64,000 bases of DNA from NCBI GenBank assembly GCA_021647365.1, contig JAKIUW010000004.1, positions 1 to 64,000 on the forward strand, in the 5' to 3' direction. The translations under genes were made by a program, and so were the position numbers. Positions within the stretch are counted from its first letter, which is position 1; each line of letters begins with the position of its first letter. Positions 15,951 through 24,460 of the stretch are shown here, in pieces. The DNA is from Cocleimonas sp. GTDB taxonomy: Bacteria; Pseudomonadota; Gammaproteobacteria; Thiotrichales; Thiotrichaceae. The notes beneath the pieces were generated by a model. That model was given only the letters and a program-made list of their open reading frames with translations. It was not told the DNA's origin and searched no databases.

Positions 15951-17345
15951 TTACAACTCTTTTAAGCTAGTCACTAAGTCACTTGCTACGTCCTGACCAT
16001 CGCCGTAAAGCATGCGCGTATTATCAGCAAAGAATAAGTGATTTTCGATACCAGAGAAGCCTGTACCTTTACCACGTTTTACCACGATTACATTCTTCGC
16101 ATAATCTGCATTTAGAATAGGCATTCCATAAATCGGGCTATTTGGATCATTACGCGCGGCAGGATTCACAACATCGTTTGCACCGATTACTAATACAACA
16201 TCCGTCGTTGGAAACTCTTCATTGATCTCATCCAAGTCATAGATAATATCGTAAGGCACGCCTGCTTCTGCCAGCAATACGTTCATGTGACCAGGCATTC
16301 GACCCGCTACCGGATGAATCGCAAATTTAACGGTTACACCGCGATCTTGAAGATGTTTCGTCAGTTCCCATACTTTATGCTGAGCTTGCGCAACTGCCAT
16401 ACCGTAACCAGGGATAATCACGACCTTTTCAGCAAATGCCATCATCACTGAAACATCCGTCGCATCAATCTCTTTCATGCTACCACTTACTGCAGCGGCA
16501 TCATCGCCACCATCAGCATCACCAAAGTTACTGAACAGTACATTCGAGATTGGACGATTCATCGCTTTTGCCATTAACTGTGTAAGCAATGTACCTGCAG
16601 AACCTACCACAATACCCGCTATCATCATCGCAGGATTTGCAAGCACATAACCTTCAAAACCAACCGCAAGACCTGTAAGTGCATTAAAGAGTGAAATAAC
16701 CACTGGCATATCCGCGCCACCGATAGGCACTGTCACCATGATACCAAAGAGCAATGCCAACACGAAGAACACGGTTAGCAGTGTCATGCTGTATTCTGTA
16801 CCATTTAAAATAATCGCCAAGCCGATAGTAAGTGCTACGACAAACACCAAGGCATTTAAAAACTGTTGCATAGGGAAACGAATAACACCGCGCATCAAAC
16901 CTTGCAATTTAGCGTAAGCCACTAGCGAACCAGAAAATGCCACCGTACCGATTAAAGCACCAATAACTGCCAGCGCTTGTATCGTCATCGGCATTTCATC
17001 TTGTTTGAGCAATATCACCGCAGCAATCGCCGCCGCCGCGCCGCCGCCCATGCCGTTATACAATGCAATCATCTGTGGCATATCAGTCATGGCAACCTTC
17101 TTGCCACTCACATAAGCGATAGCGCCACCGATGCCAATCGCCACTGTCATCAATAAATAGTTATGATTAATTTCACTGTGGAAATAAGTGATTAATGTTG
17201 CCATCACCATGCCCACGCCAGCCCAAACGATACCGCGACGTGCCGTCATCGGTGATCCCATTTGTTTTAGGCCAAGGATAAATAATAATGCCGCAACAAA
17301 GTAGGTTGCCTGGATTATAAATTCAAGAAAGTTAAAGTCTTCCAT
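15951..17345 (-). CDS. pntB: NAD(P) transhydrogenase subunit beta
   Basis: The 464-residue protein has an N-terminal membrane domain with about eight or nine helices (residues 5-260) and a C-terminal NADP(H)-binding domain III. That domain holds the VIIPGYGMAVAQAQ and VLVIGANDVVNPAARNDPNSPIYGMPIL motifs. It couples proton entry to hydride transfer from NADH to NADP+, supplying NADPH in the inner membrane. It overlaps the preceding pntAB gene at TAATG. The three-gene order pntAA-pntAB-pntB is the split form common in many bacteria. A terminator follows. Confidence 0.97.
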   Translation of the reverse strand: MEDFNFLEFIIQATYFVAALLFILGLKQMGSPMTARRGIVWAGVGMVMATLITYFHSEINHNYLLMTVAIGIGGAIAYVSGKKVAMTDMPQMIALYNGMGGGAAAAIAAVILLKQDEMPMTIQALAVIGALIGTVAFSGSLVAYAKLQGLMRGVIRFPMQQFLNALVFVVALTIGLAIILNGTEYSMTLLTVFFVLALLFGIMVTVPIGGADMPVVISLFNALTGLAVGFEGYVLANPAMMIAGIVVGSAGTLLTQLMAKAMNRPISNVLFSNFGDADGGDDAAAVSGSMKEIDATDVSVMMAFAEKVVIIPGYGMAVAQAQHKVWELTKHLQDRGVTVKFAIHPVAGRMPGHMNVLLAEAGVPYDIIYDLDEINEEFPTTDVVLVIGANDVVNPAARNDPNSPIYGMPILNADYAKNVIVVKRGKGTGFSGIENHLFFADNTRMLYGDGQDVASDLVTSLKEL

Positions 17346-17650
17346 TACTTATCCCCCTCTTTATTACCACTCTTTTCGCTCGGCTTAAACATTTCAAGCA
17401 TTCGCTCAGTCACCACATAACCGCCAACCGCGTTTCCTGCCGCTAATAAAACAGCAATAAAACCAATCACCGTTTGTGCCGTAGATTCCGCATGACCCAT
17501 AGCGACCATCGCGCCAACCAACACGATACCGTGTACAAAGTTAGAACCCGACATTAATGGTGTGTGTAAAATAACAGGGACTTTAGAGATAATCTCGTAG
17601 CCTGTTACAGCCGCCAACATAAAAATATAGAGTGCGATAAACCCTTCCAT
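17345..17650 (-). CDS. pntAB: NAD(P) transhydrogenase subunit alpha part 2 (membrane part)
   Basis: The 101-residue protein contains three hydrophobic helices with the conserved HTPLMSGSNFVHGIVLVGAM segment. This is the membrane domain that in E. coli is fused to the C-terminus of PntA. Here it is a separate subunit, as in Rhodospirillum-type transhydrogenases. Start and stop codons overlap neighbours on both sides at TAATG, indicating translational coupling and stoichiometric synthesis. Confidence 0.95.
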   Translation of the reverse strand: MEGFIALYIFMLAAVTGYEIISKVPVILHTPLMSGSNFVHGIVLVGAMVAMGHAESTAQTVIGFIAVLLAAGNAVGGYVVTERMLEMFKPSEKSGNKEGDK

Positions 17651-18792
17651 TATTTTTCCCCTATTGTTTTGTTTAACAGCTCAACTGTGCCTTCATGCAT
17701 CACGTCGCCGTCTTTGGTAAGCAGTGCGCCGATGACGATTTCATCTTCAAAATCTGGCACATAATCACCATTTTCATCAATCAGTAACTGCATAAAATTA
17801 AATAAGTTTTTAGAATACATTTCACTCGCATGAACGGGCACTTGGCTAGCAACGTCTAATGGTGCATGAATAACCACATCGCCATGTTTAATCGTTTCAC
17901 CAGGCTTTGTTAACGTACAGTTTCCACCGCCTTCTGCCGCAAGGTCAATAATGACCGCGCCTTCTTTCATGCCTTTAACCGTAGATTCTGGAATAATTTT
18001 TGGTGCGGGTTTACCAGGGACTGCCGCCGTTGTAATGAGCACATCGGCTTGAGAAATATATTCTGCTAGCTCTTGCTGTTGTTGCTCACGCTCTTCCACA
18101 GATAACTCACGGGCATAACCGCCCTCGCCTGTTGCCGAGATAGATAACGTAATCGCTTTTGCACCCAAAGACTCAATTTGCTCAGCCGTTTCAGGGCGAA
18201 CGTCATAAGCCTCAACCACCGCGCCTAAACGCTTTGCCGTAGCAATCGCCTGCAAACCAGCAACACCTACGCCGATAACGATAACTTTAGAAGGTCGAAT
18301 TGTACCTGCCGCCGTCGTCAACATAGGGAAGAAGCGTGGTGCAATATCCGCACCCATAATCGCCGCTTTATAACCTGCAATCGCCGCTTGTGATGACAAT
18401 ACATCCATCGACTGTGCACGCGAAATTCGAGGAACAAGTTCCATCGCAAAACTGGTGATCTTCTTATCCTGCAAGGTTTTTAGCATGGCGATATTGTTAT
18501 GCGCCATTAATGTTCCAATCAAAACGGAACCATCACGCATCATTGCAATTTCATCAGCCGTTGGTGCTTGAACACGCCAAACGATATCTGATTTTTCACA
18601 AAGCTCTTGCGCGCTATCGACCATTGTAGCGCCTTCAAATTGCGCATCAGAAATCAAAGCCGCTTTTCCAGCACCTTTCTCTACAAAAATCTGAACACCT
18701 AATTTGCTTAAACGACCAATAACAAATGGATCAATCGCCACACGGCGCTCGCCCTTCGCTGTTTCGCGCGGAATACCTAATTTAATCGGCAT
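17650..18792 (-). CDS. pntAA: NAD(P) transhydrogenase subunit alpha part 1 (NAD-binding)
   Basis: The 380-residue soluble subunit has the alanine dehydrogenase/PNT fold. It opens MPIKLGIPRETAKGERRVA and has the Rossmann motif VIGVGVAGLQAIATAKRLGA near residue 170, followed by VEAYDVRPE. It binds NAD(H) as domain I. AGGGG lies upstream of the ATG. It is the first gene of the pnt operon. A double C7-family repeat at 18906-18967 separates it from nadC, which is transcribed in the same direction. Confidence 0.97.
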   Translation of the reverse strand: MPIKLGIPRETAKGERRVAIDPFVIGRLSKLGVQIFVEKGAGKAALISDAQFEGATMVDSAQELCEKSDIVWRVQAPTADEIAMMRDGSVLIGTLMAHNNIAMLKTLQDKKITSFAMELVPRISRAQSMDVLSSQAAIAGYKAAIMGADIAPRFFPMLTTAAGTIRPSKVIVIGVGVAGLQAIATAKRLGAVVEAYDVRPETAEQIESLGAKAITLSISATGEGGYARELSVEEREQQQQELAEYISQADVLITTAAVPGKPAPKIIPESTVKGMKEGAVIIDLAAEGGGNCTLTKPGETIKHGDVVIHAPLDVASQVPVHASEMYSKNLFNFMQLLIDENGDYVPDFEDEIVIGALLTKDGDVMHEGTVELLNKTIGEK

Positions 18793-18905
18793 GGAATTAT
18801 CCCCTAATTCAATAGTGCGCGTACTTTACCAGAGGCGCGCTAAAAATGGGAATATTCATTAAGGAAGATGCAATAAAAGAATTAGCTTAAGGGACCTATT
18901 TGAAA

Positions 18906-18940
18906 GCACACACCCCCCCCCCCCCCCACTTTTACATGAT
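18906..18940 (+). repeat. C7-family unit with expanded C15 tract
   Basis: The unit reads GCACACA-(C)15-ACTTTTACATGAT. Its homopolymer is about twice the usual length and it has an extra CA. It is paired head to head with the next unit. Confidence 0.85.
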
Positions 18941-18941
18941 T

Positions 18942-18967
18942 GATCATGTAAAAGTGGGGGGGTGTGC
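18942..18967 (-). repeat. C7-family unit, partner of inverted pair
   Basis: The unit reads GATCATGTAAAAGT-(G)7-TGTGC. ACTTTTACATGAT at 18928-18940 pairs perfectly with ATCATGTAAAAGT at 18943-18955, with only two unpaired bases, so the locus could form a cruciform or RNA hairpin after nadC. Confidence 0.88.
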
Positions 18968-18994
18968 AATTCAAGAATATTCTATTGAGTGCTT

Positions 18995-19834
18995 CTAGTT
19001 ATCAAATCGCATCGACAAATCAACTGCGTAAATATCTTTGGTGATCTGACCGACTGAAATAAAATCTACGCCTGTATTAGCTATGCCCGATACGGTTTTG
19101 AGGTTTACACCACCTGATGCTTCTAACTTGATTGTTCCACCGTTGGATTGATTTTCTTCAACGGCTTCTTCCATTAATCTCAAATCAAAATTATCTAGCA
19201 TAATAGTGTCCGCACCTGCTTTGCTAGCTTCTCTGAATTCTTCTAAATTTTCTGTTTCTACTTCAACTTTGATACATGGATGTAGCTTTTTGGCTTGGGC
19301 CACTGCTTTGCTGATCGAGCCTGCCGCCATAATATGATTTTCTTTTATCAGTATCATGTCGTATAGGCCGATACGATGGTTTTTTCCACCGCCACACAGC
19401 ACAGCATATTTTTGTGCATCGCGTAAATTTGGCAGTGTTTTGCGTGTGTCTAAAATTTTAGTTGTTGTGCCTGCAATTTTTATTACAAATTGATTCGTGA
19501 GGCTTGCGGTTGCCGATAGCGTTTGAACAAAGTTCAGCGCGGTGCGCTCTCCACTTAATATCGCTCGTGCATTTCCCGATAGTGTACAAAGAATACTGTT
19601 AGCTTTTATTTGATCGCCGTCTTTAAAATTCCATATGACTTTTACATCACTATCTATTTGACTAAAAACCTCATTGAACCACGCAACTCCAGATAAAATT
19701 GCATCATCGCGACAAATAACAGTGGCACTTGATTGGTTTTCTTTTGGAATTAAATCGGCAGTTACATCACCTGTGGCAATGTCTTCTTCTAATGCCGATT
19801 TGACTTGGGCTTTAATATTATCTGGAAGTTTCAT
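18995..19834 (-). CDS. nadC: Nicotinate-nucleotide pyrophosphorylase (quinolinate phosphoribosyltransferase)
   Basis: The 279-residue enzyme converts quinolinate and PRPP to nicotinate mononucleotide in de novo NAD synthesis. Family motifs include SGERTALNFVQTLSATASLT, DTRKTLPNLRDAQKYAVLCGGG, HRIGLYDMILIKENH and the C-terminal LEASGGVNL/GVDFISVGQITK barrel strands. I place the start at the ATG at 19834 because AAGGAG lies five bases upstream. An upstream in-frame ATG at 19849 would add MLRST and has no ribosome site. The gene lies between pnt genes and sqr, each separated by a C7-family repeat. Confidence 0.95.
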   Translation of the reverse strand: MKLPDNIKAQVKSALEEDIATGDVTADLIPKENQSSATVICRDDAILSGVAWFNEVFSQIDSDVKVIWNFKDGDQIKANSILCTLSGNARAILSGERTALNFVQTLSATASLTNQFVIKIAGTTTKILDTRKTLPNLRDAQKYAVLCGGGKNHRIGLYDMILIKENHIMAAGSISKAVAQAKKLHPCIKVEVETENLEEFREASKAGADTIMLDNFDLRLMEEAVEENQSNGGTIKLEASGGVNLKTVSGIANTGVDFISVGQITKDIYAVDLSMRFDN

Positions 19835-19870
19835 TGTGCTCCTTAGCAATCAATTACAGATTATATTGAA

Positions 19871-19891
19871 GCACACCCCCCCCCTTTTAAA
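19871..19891 (+). repeat. C7-family unit (C9, truncated right side)
   Basis: The unit reads GCACA-(C)9-TTTTAAACAG, lacking the AC before the T-run and the ACATGATG end. It lies between sqr and nadC. Confidence 0.7.
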
Positions 19892-19915
19892 CAGTGTTTT
19901 ATATTTTTTAGGTAT

Positions 19916-19945
19916 AAAAAAAGGGAGAGCTAAAAGCCTCCCTTC
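19916..19945 (-). terminator. Intrinsic terminator of sqr
   Basis: On the minus strand AAGGGAG and CTCCCTT flank a ten-base loop and are followed by a run of seven T. It lies 24 nt after the sqr stop. Confidence 0.85.
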
Positions 19946-19968
19946 TTAAACAGCTATTTTATTCAATA

Positions 19969-21243
19969 TTACTTCAAACGAGTAACCCCCATCATCTTCA
20001 AGATTGATTTCTCATAAAACGGTTCTGAGCTTCCTTTCTTCATCTTACGGATAAAGTATTTCTCAAATGCGATCTTCGCTAAGTGAACCCATTTACCCTT
20101 CTTAAACCATGCTACATTACGTGGAGGGATTTGAGGAATTGCCAAGAATGCCGCGCCAGTATCACCAAAGTCAGCCAAACAAAGTGCCGTCCAAGTACCT
20201 TTTGCGTGAGGCTCTTTGCCTTCGATTGCTGCCTCAATATTATGTACTGCCGATGTCACCATCGACTCAATCATGTAACCTGTTTTTGGCGCGCCTGTTG
20301 GCACTGGTGTCGCTTCAACAGGAGGAATCGCCACACAAACACCTGCAGAATAAATATTCTGGTAAGTTGGATTACGGTGGAATTCATCAATCATTACGAA
20401 ACCACGTGGGTTACATAAACCTTCAACGCCTACAACTGCGTCAACACCGAAGAATGCAGGTAACATCATCGCAAGGTCGAACTCTAGCTCATGCTCTTGG
20501 TAAATTTCACCTTTTGCATCAAGTTCACTAACAAACATTTTGCCTTCTTCCACCTTAGTGGTTTTGGCATTGGCGATCCATTTAATATGACGATTTCTTA
20601 ATTCAGACTCAAGCATACCTTTTGAATCACCCACGCCACCTAAACCTAAATGCCCTACATAAGGCTCAGATGTTACGATGGTAATATGAAATTTGTCGCG
20701 AATTTTGCGCTTTTTAAGATCAGTATCAACAATCAATGCAAACTCGTATGCAGGTCCAAAACAACTTGCGAACGGCATGGCTCCAACAATAATGTGTCCG
20801 CTACCTTTTTCAATTTGTTTTTTATAATCTTCGTAGAACATTTCTGCATGATCAACCGTGCAAACAGAATGTGTATGACCACCGTGAGGGCCTGCACCTT
20901 CAACTTCATCAAAAAATAGTTTAGGGCCTGTTGCGATTATCATATAATCGTAATTAATGGTATCACCGCTTTCCATGGTTAGCGCATTGTTTGCTGCGTC
21001 GATTTTATCAACACGACCAGCGACAAATTTGATGCCTTTTTTGCTTACATATTTTTCGATAGGAAAAGTAATATCAGCACGTGATCTCCAACCTACTCCC
21101 ACCCAAGGGTTTGATGGTGTAAATTGAAAATAATCACGCTCATTTATTAACGTAATCTCGTGACTACCACTAAGGTGATCTTTTAATTCGTATGCTGCAG
21201 GCATTCCACCTGTTCCAGCGCCTAATACGACAATATGTGCCAT
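19969..21243 (-). CDS. sqr: Sulfide:quinone oxidoreductase
   Basis: The 424-residue flavoprotein has an N-terminal FAD site (VLGAGTGGMPAAYEL), the NERDYFQFTPSNPWVGVGWR segment and a second FAD-binding region (NIYSAGVCVAIPP). This matches the SQR family. Conserved cysteines in MPFASCFGPAYEF and near GVCV fit the catalytic trisulfide pair. The C-terminus has the amphipathic, basic character used for membrane association. The enzyme oxidises sulfide to polysulfide or sulfur and reduces quinone. AGGAG lies ten bases before the ATG, and it is a single-gene transcript with its own terminator. A flavocytochrome c subunit is less likely because no signal peptide or partner is seen. Confidence 0.92.
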   Translation of the reverse strand: MAHIVVLGAGTGGMPAAYELKDHLSGSHEITLINERDYFQFTPSNPWVGVGWRSRADITFPIEKYVSKKGIKFVAGRVDKIDAANNALTMESGDTINYDYMIIATGPKLFFDEVEGAGPHGGHTHSVCTVDHAEMFYEDYKKQIEKGSGHIIVGAMPFASCFGPAYEFALIVDTDLKKRKIRDKFHITIVTSEPYVGHLGLGGVGDSKGMLESELRNRHIKWIANAKTTKVEEGKMFVSELDAKGEIYQEHELEFDLAMMLPAFFGVDAVVGVEGLCNPRGFVMIDEFHRNPTYQNIYSAGVCVAIPPVEATPVPTGAPKTGYMIESMVTSAVHNIEAAIEGKEPHAKGTWTALCLADFGDTGAAFLAIPQIPPRNVAWFKKGKWVHLAKIAFEKYFIRKMKKGSSEPFYEKSILKMMGVTRLK

Positions 21244-21457
21244 GATTAAAACTCCTTTGGGTTATCTTCTTTATTTATTTGGGTATAGCTGAAAACTATC
21301 TATCGAGATTCTACTACGAAAGAAAGAGAGAATAACACCACAAAGCCAAGGGTTAGTCAATAAGAACAAAGTTTTCAATAAGTTATAAGGCATCTCTTAT
21401 ATACTTATATTTAATGTTTCAACTATCAACACGAAGTAATTCATATATAATTAAGCA

Positions 21458-22696
21458 ATGAAAACCTACCTAGTCGGCGGCGCAGTCAGAGACAAATTAT
21501 TAGGCATTCCTGTCAAAGATAATGACTGGGTGATTGTCGGCGCGACACCGGAAAAAATGCTCGCCGAAGGCTTCACCGCTGTTGGCAAAGATTTTCCTGT
21601 ATTTTTACACCCAAAAACACACGAAGAATATGCCCTTGCGCGCACCGAACGTAAGACCGCAGCTGGCTATCATGGCTTTCAATTTCATGCCGATACGGAT
21701 GTAACCTTAGAACAAGATGTGATGCGCCGTGACTTAACCATCAACGCACTCGCCGAAGATGAAAATGGCAAAGTGATTGATTATGTAAACGGTCAGGCAG
21801 ATTTACAAAACCGCATTTTGCGCCATGTCTCCCCTGCTTTTGCTGAAGATCCTGTGCGTATTTTACGCATTGCACGTTTCTCAGCACGTTTTGCCAACTT
21901 AGGTTTTACCATTGCTGATGAGACCATGCAATTAATGAAAGACATGGTAGCGCAAGGCGAGGTTGATGCATTGGTTGCCGAACGTGTTTGGCAAGAAACG
22001 GTTAAGGCGCTTGCCGAACCGTCACCTGATATTTTCATTGAAGTGCTACGGACATGTGGTGCACTTAGAATATTATTTCCTGAAATTGATCGCTTATTTG
22101 GCGTGCCTCAGCCCGAGGAGCATCATCCAGAAATTGATACTGGTATCCATACGCTTATGGTTTTACAGCAAGCCTGTTTATTGAGCGACGACCCTGTTAT
22201 ACGCTTTGCCGCTTTAACGCATGACTTAGGCAAAGGAACTACAAAAAAAGAAATATTACCGCATCATTATGCTCACGAAGAACGCGGTTACTATTTAGTC
22301 AAAAAACTATGCAAGCGCTACAAAGTGCCTAATAATTTTACCCAACTCGCTGAAATCACGGCGCGCTACCACACGCACGTACACCGTGCGCTTGAAGTGA
22401 AGCCTAAAACTTTATTAAAAGTTTTAAATCTTACCGATGCTTACCGTAGACCCGAACGCTTTGCTCAGTTTTTACTCGCTTGTACGGCAGACAGCCACGG
22501 TAGACCTGGTTATGAAGATTATGATTATCAGCAAGCGCCTTTTTTTGCATTGATACGCGATAAAACAGCCAATATTGATGTGCAAGCGATTATTAAATCG
22601 GGTTTTGAGAATGAGAAAATTTCAAACGAGCTTCATAAGCAAAGACTTGTTATAATAAAAGCAGAAATAAGCAAGTGGCATCTTGAATCTGAATAA
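21458..22696 (+). CDS. cca: CCA-adding enzyme with HD phosphohydrolase domain
   Basis: The 412-residue protein equals the length of the E. coli multifunctional CCA enzyme. The N-terminal nucleotidyltransferase has GGAVRDKLLG and the RRDLTINALA motif, and the C-terminal HD domain has HDLGKG near residue 265. It adds CCA to tRNA 3' ends; the HD domain carries phosphatase/phosphodiesterase activity in E. coli. It is followed after 47 nt by hspQ on the same strand. Confidence 0.97.
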   Translation: MKTYLVGGAVRDKLLGIPVKDNDWVIVGATPEKMLAEGFTAVGKDFPVFLHPKTHEEYALARTERKTAAGYHGFQFHADTDVTLEQDVMRRDLTINALAEDENGKVIDYVNGQADLQNRILRHVSPAFAEDPVRILRIARFSARFANLGFTIADETMQLMKDMVAQGEVDALVAERVWQETVKALAEPSPDIFIEVLRTCGALRILFPEIDRLFGVPQPEEHHPEIDTGIHTLMVLQQACLLSDDPVIRFAALTHDLGKGTTKKEILPHHYAHEERGYYLVKKLCKRYKVPNNFTQLAEITARYHTHVHRALEVKPKTLLKVLNLTDAYRRPERFAQFLLACTADSHGRPGYEDYDYQQAPFFALIRDKTANIDVQAIIKSGFENEKISNELHKQRLVIIKAEISKWHLESE

Positions 22697-22743
22697 TTAA
22701 ACCATACGTTATTAAAGTATCAAGACATAAAAAGGGGAACAAC

Positions 22744-23061
22744 ATGACTATATTAAAAGCAGGATTTAACCTTGGGGATATTATCATCCACCGAGAGCAG
22801 AAATTCCGTGGTGTGATTGTTGATGTAGACGCGGACTTCCAAGGCTCTCAAGACTGGTACGACCAGTTCACCACTAATGAGCCATCAAAAAATGCCCCTT
22901 GGTATCACGTTTTAATCGATGAAGAGTCTACGATGGCGTATGTGTCTGAACAGAATATCTATGTTGACTCATCAAATGTCGAAATTGATCATCCTATGGT
23001 TGATGATGTATTTGAAGATTATAAATCAGGTCACTATCTACCTCGCCAAACAATTAATTGA
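22744..23061 (+). CDS. hspQ: Heat-shock protein HspQ
   Basis: The 105-residue protein has the HspQ/YccV hallmarks: FNLGDIIIHREQKFRGVIVDVD, the WYDQF segment, PWYHVLID and YVSEQNI. In E. coli HspQ modulates Lon and DnaA turnover. A strong AAAGGGGA ribosome site precedes the ATG. The next gene begins five bases after its stop with a TTG codon. Confidence 0.95.
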   Translation: MTILKAGFNLGDIIIHREQKFRGVIVDVDADFQGSQDWYDQFTTNEPSKNAPWYHVLIDEESTMAYVSEQNIYVDSSNVEIDHPMVDDVFEDYKSGHYLPRQTIN

Positions 23062-23066
23062 TCTAG

Positions 23067-23744
23067 TTGTTAATTGAACAATCGCAATACCTAGTCGCCT
23101 TCCTTACAGGGTTATTCGGCGGCGTTCATTGTTTTGGTATGTGTGGCGGCATTGTTGGCGCGCTGACACTCGGCACATCAGAAAAAGATAAAAAAAATTC
23201 CGCCTTTATTATAAATATTGGTTATAACCTTGGGCGCATTTCTGGTTATATTGTAGCGGGCGCAATTGTCGGTTTCCTCGGCTCATCGCTGGTTGACCTC
23301 ACCGGTATTCAAACCGCCAAACAAGTGCTTGCCGTCATCGCTTCTTTATTTATGATTGCACTAGGGCTTTACCTTGCAGGGCTTTGGAACGGCATCGCCA
23401 AAATAGAAAGCATTGGTGGGGTACTTTGGAAGCGCATCCAACCACTCACAAAACGCTTTATTCCTGTGAAAAGCTTTCAGCAAGCCGTACCTTTAGGGTT
23501 TCTTTGGGGTTGGTTGCCTTGTGGTTTGGTTTACACCGCTTTGATTTGGACACTTTCTGCGGGCGGGGCAATTGAAGGTGCGCTAATTATGCTGGCTTTT
23601 GGATTAGGTACTTTGCCAAACTTATTAGCAATAGGGGTAATTGCAACACGATTATCTGCATGGATACAGAACCCCAAGATTCGTTTAGTAGCAGGAATGT
23701 TAGTTGTTTTAATGGGGGTTTTAACTTTGCTAAGAAGCTTTTAG
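23067..23744 (+). CDS. DsbD/SafE-like integral membrane protein (UreH-like)
   Basis: This 225-residue protein has about six transmembrane helices. The CFGMCGGIVGAL motif in its first helix and LPCGLVYTALIW in a later helix are typical of the DsbD_2/SafE-like family often found with cytochrome oxidase maturation genes. The proposed role is reductant or metal/sulfur transport across the membrane; the substrate is not defined. The start is TTG at 23067, immediately after hspQ, and no better start is visible. A perfect inverted repeat pair of C7-family units starts four bases after the stop. Confidence 0.8.
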   Translation: MLIEQSQYLVAFLTGLFGGVHCFGMCGGIVGALTLGTSEKDKKNSAFIINIGYNLGRISGYIVAGAIVGFLGSSLVDLTGIQTAKQVLAVIASLFMIALGLYLAGLWNGIAKIESIGGVLWKRIQPLTKRFIPVKSFQQAVPLGFLWGWLPCGLVYTALIWTLSAGGAIEGALIMLAFGLGTLPNLLAIGVIATRLSAWIQNPKIRLVAGMLVVLMGVLTLLRSF

Positions 23745-23747
23745 ATT

Positions 23748-23772
23748 CACACCCCCCTAGTTTTACAGGATG
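23748..23772 (+). repeat. C7-family unit, CTAG variant, left arm of perfect hairpin
   Basis: The unit reads CACA-(C)6-TAGTTTTACAGGATG. It differs from the consensus by TAG for AC and CAGGAT for CATGAT. It pairs base for base with 23790-23814. Confidence 0.88.
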
Positions 23773-23789
23773 CTTAAATTTCTTAAAAT

Positions 23790-23815
23790 CATCCTGTAAA
23801 ACTAGGGGGGTGTGC
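23790..23815 (-). repeat. C7-family unit, CTAG variant, right arm of perfect hairpin
   Basis: The unit reads CATCCTGTAAAACTA-(G)6-TGTGC. It shares both variant substitutions with its partner, giving a 25-bp perfect stem around a 17-nt A/T-rich loop between two convergent genes. Confidence 0.88.
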
Positions 23816-23821
23816 TTCAAA

Positions 23822-24460
23822 TCACGCTATCTTTTCATCTGGCGATAATAAAAAGCTCTGCACCTGTCCTGCACTCGCTTGCTTTAAAACTTTCAAACCA
23901 AACGCATCCCAATCAAAACTTTCCTCTGCTGCGTGCTCTAAATAAATGAGCGTGTTTTTGTCGATAAAGCCTTGCTCTTGATCGCATATTCTTTTTAAAA
24001 CCTTCTCTAATAATTCTTGCCTGTATGGTGGGTCTAAGAAGATTATATTATGCACACCCCCCCACTTTTGCATGGTCTTTTTAAAAGTAGACAGGTATTC
24101 TAAAGCATCGGTTTGGTATACTTCTGCATCGGCTTTTAATAAAGCTAAGTTTTCTTTTAGCTGATTAGCAACGACTTTATTTTTTTCGACAAAGACAACT
24201 TGAGCCGCGCCTCGTGATAACGCTTCAAACCCAAGCACACCACTGCCTGCAAATAAATCCAAACAATTCGCGCCATGAATATGACCCTGAAGCCAGTTAA
24301 ATAAAGTCTCGCGGATTCTATCAGGTGTTGGGCGCAAGCCTTGTGCATCAACAAACGGCAGTTTCCTACTGCGCCATTCTCCGCCTATTATGCGTAGAGT
24401 ATTTGTGCCAGAGTTTTTATTTTTTGGTGGTTTTCTTCGAGACATCTTTTTTCTCACCAC
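23822..24460 (-). CDS. rsmD: 16S rRNA m2G966 methyltransferase RsmD, with repeat-derived insertion
   Basis: The 212-residue enzyme methylates G966 of 16S rRNA. Motifs include RIIGGEWRSRKLPF, RPTPDRIRETLFNWL, the SAM site CLDLFAGSGVLGFEALSRGA and catalytic DPPYR. Between the ALEYLS helix and HNIIFLDPPY it carries about eight extra residues compared with my recollection of E. coli RsmD. These (TMQKWGGV) are encoded by an in-frame C7-family repeat at 24052-24077. The gene overlaps the upstream M16 gene by 44 nt if the first ATG is used; ATG 24445 is an alternative. The stop is followed by a hairpin pair of the same repeat family. Confidence 0.95.
   Translation of the reverse strand: MVRKKMSRRKPPKNKNSGTNTLRIIGGEWRSRKLPFVDAQGLRPTPDRIRETLFNWLQGHIHGANCLDLFAGSGVLGFEALSRGAAQVVFVEKNKVVANQLKENLALLKADAEVYQTDALEYLSTFKKTMQKWGGVHNIIFLDPPYRQELLEKVLKRICDQEQGFIDKNTLIYLEHAAEESFDWDAFGLKVLKQASAGQVQSFLLSPDEKIA
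24052..24077 (+). repeat. C7-family unit inside rsmD coding sequence
   Basis: The unit reads GCACA-(C)7-ACTTTTGCATGGTC. Read on the rsmD strand it gives Met-Gln-Lys-Trp-Gly-Gly-Val-His. The consensus ACTTTTACATG would place TAA in this frame, but here the A-to-G change makes it CAA. It is the only clear copy wholly inside a gene. Confidence 0.93.
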
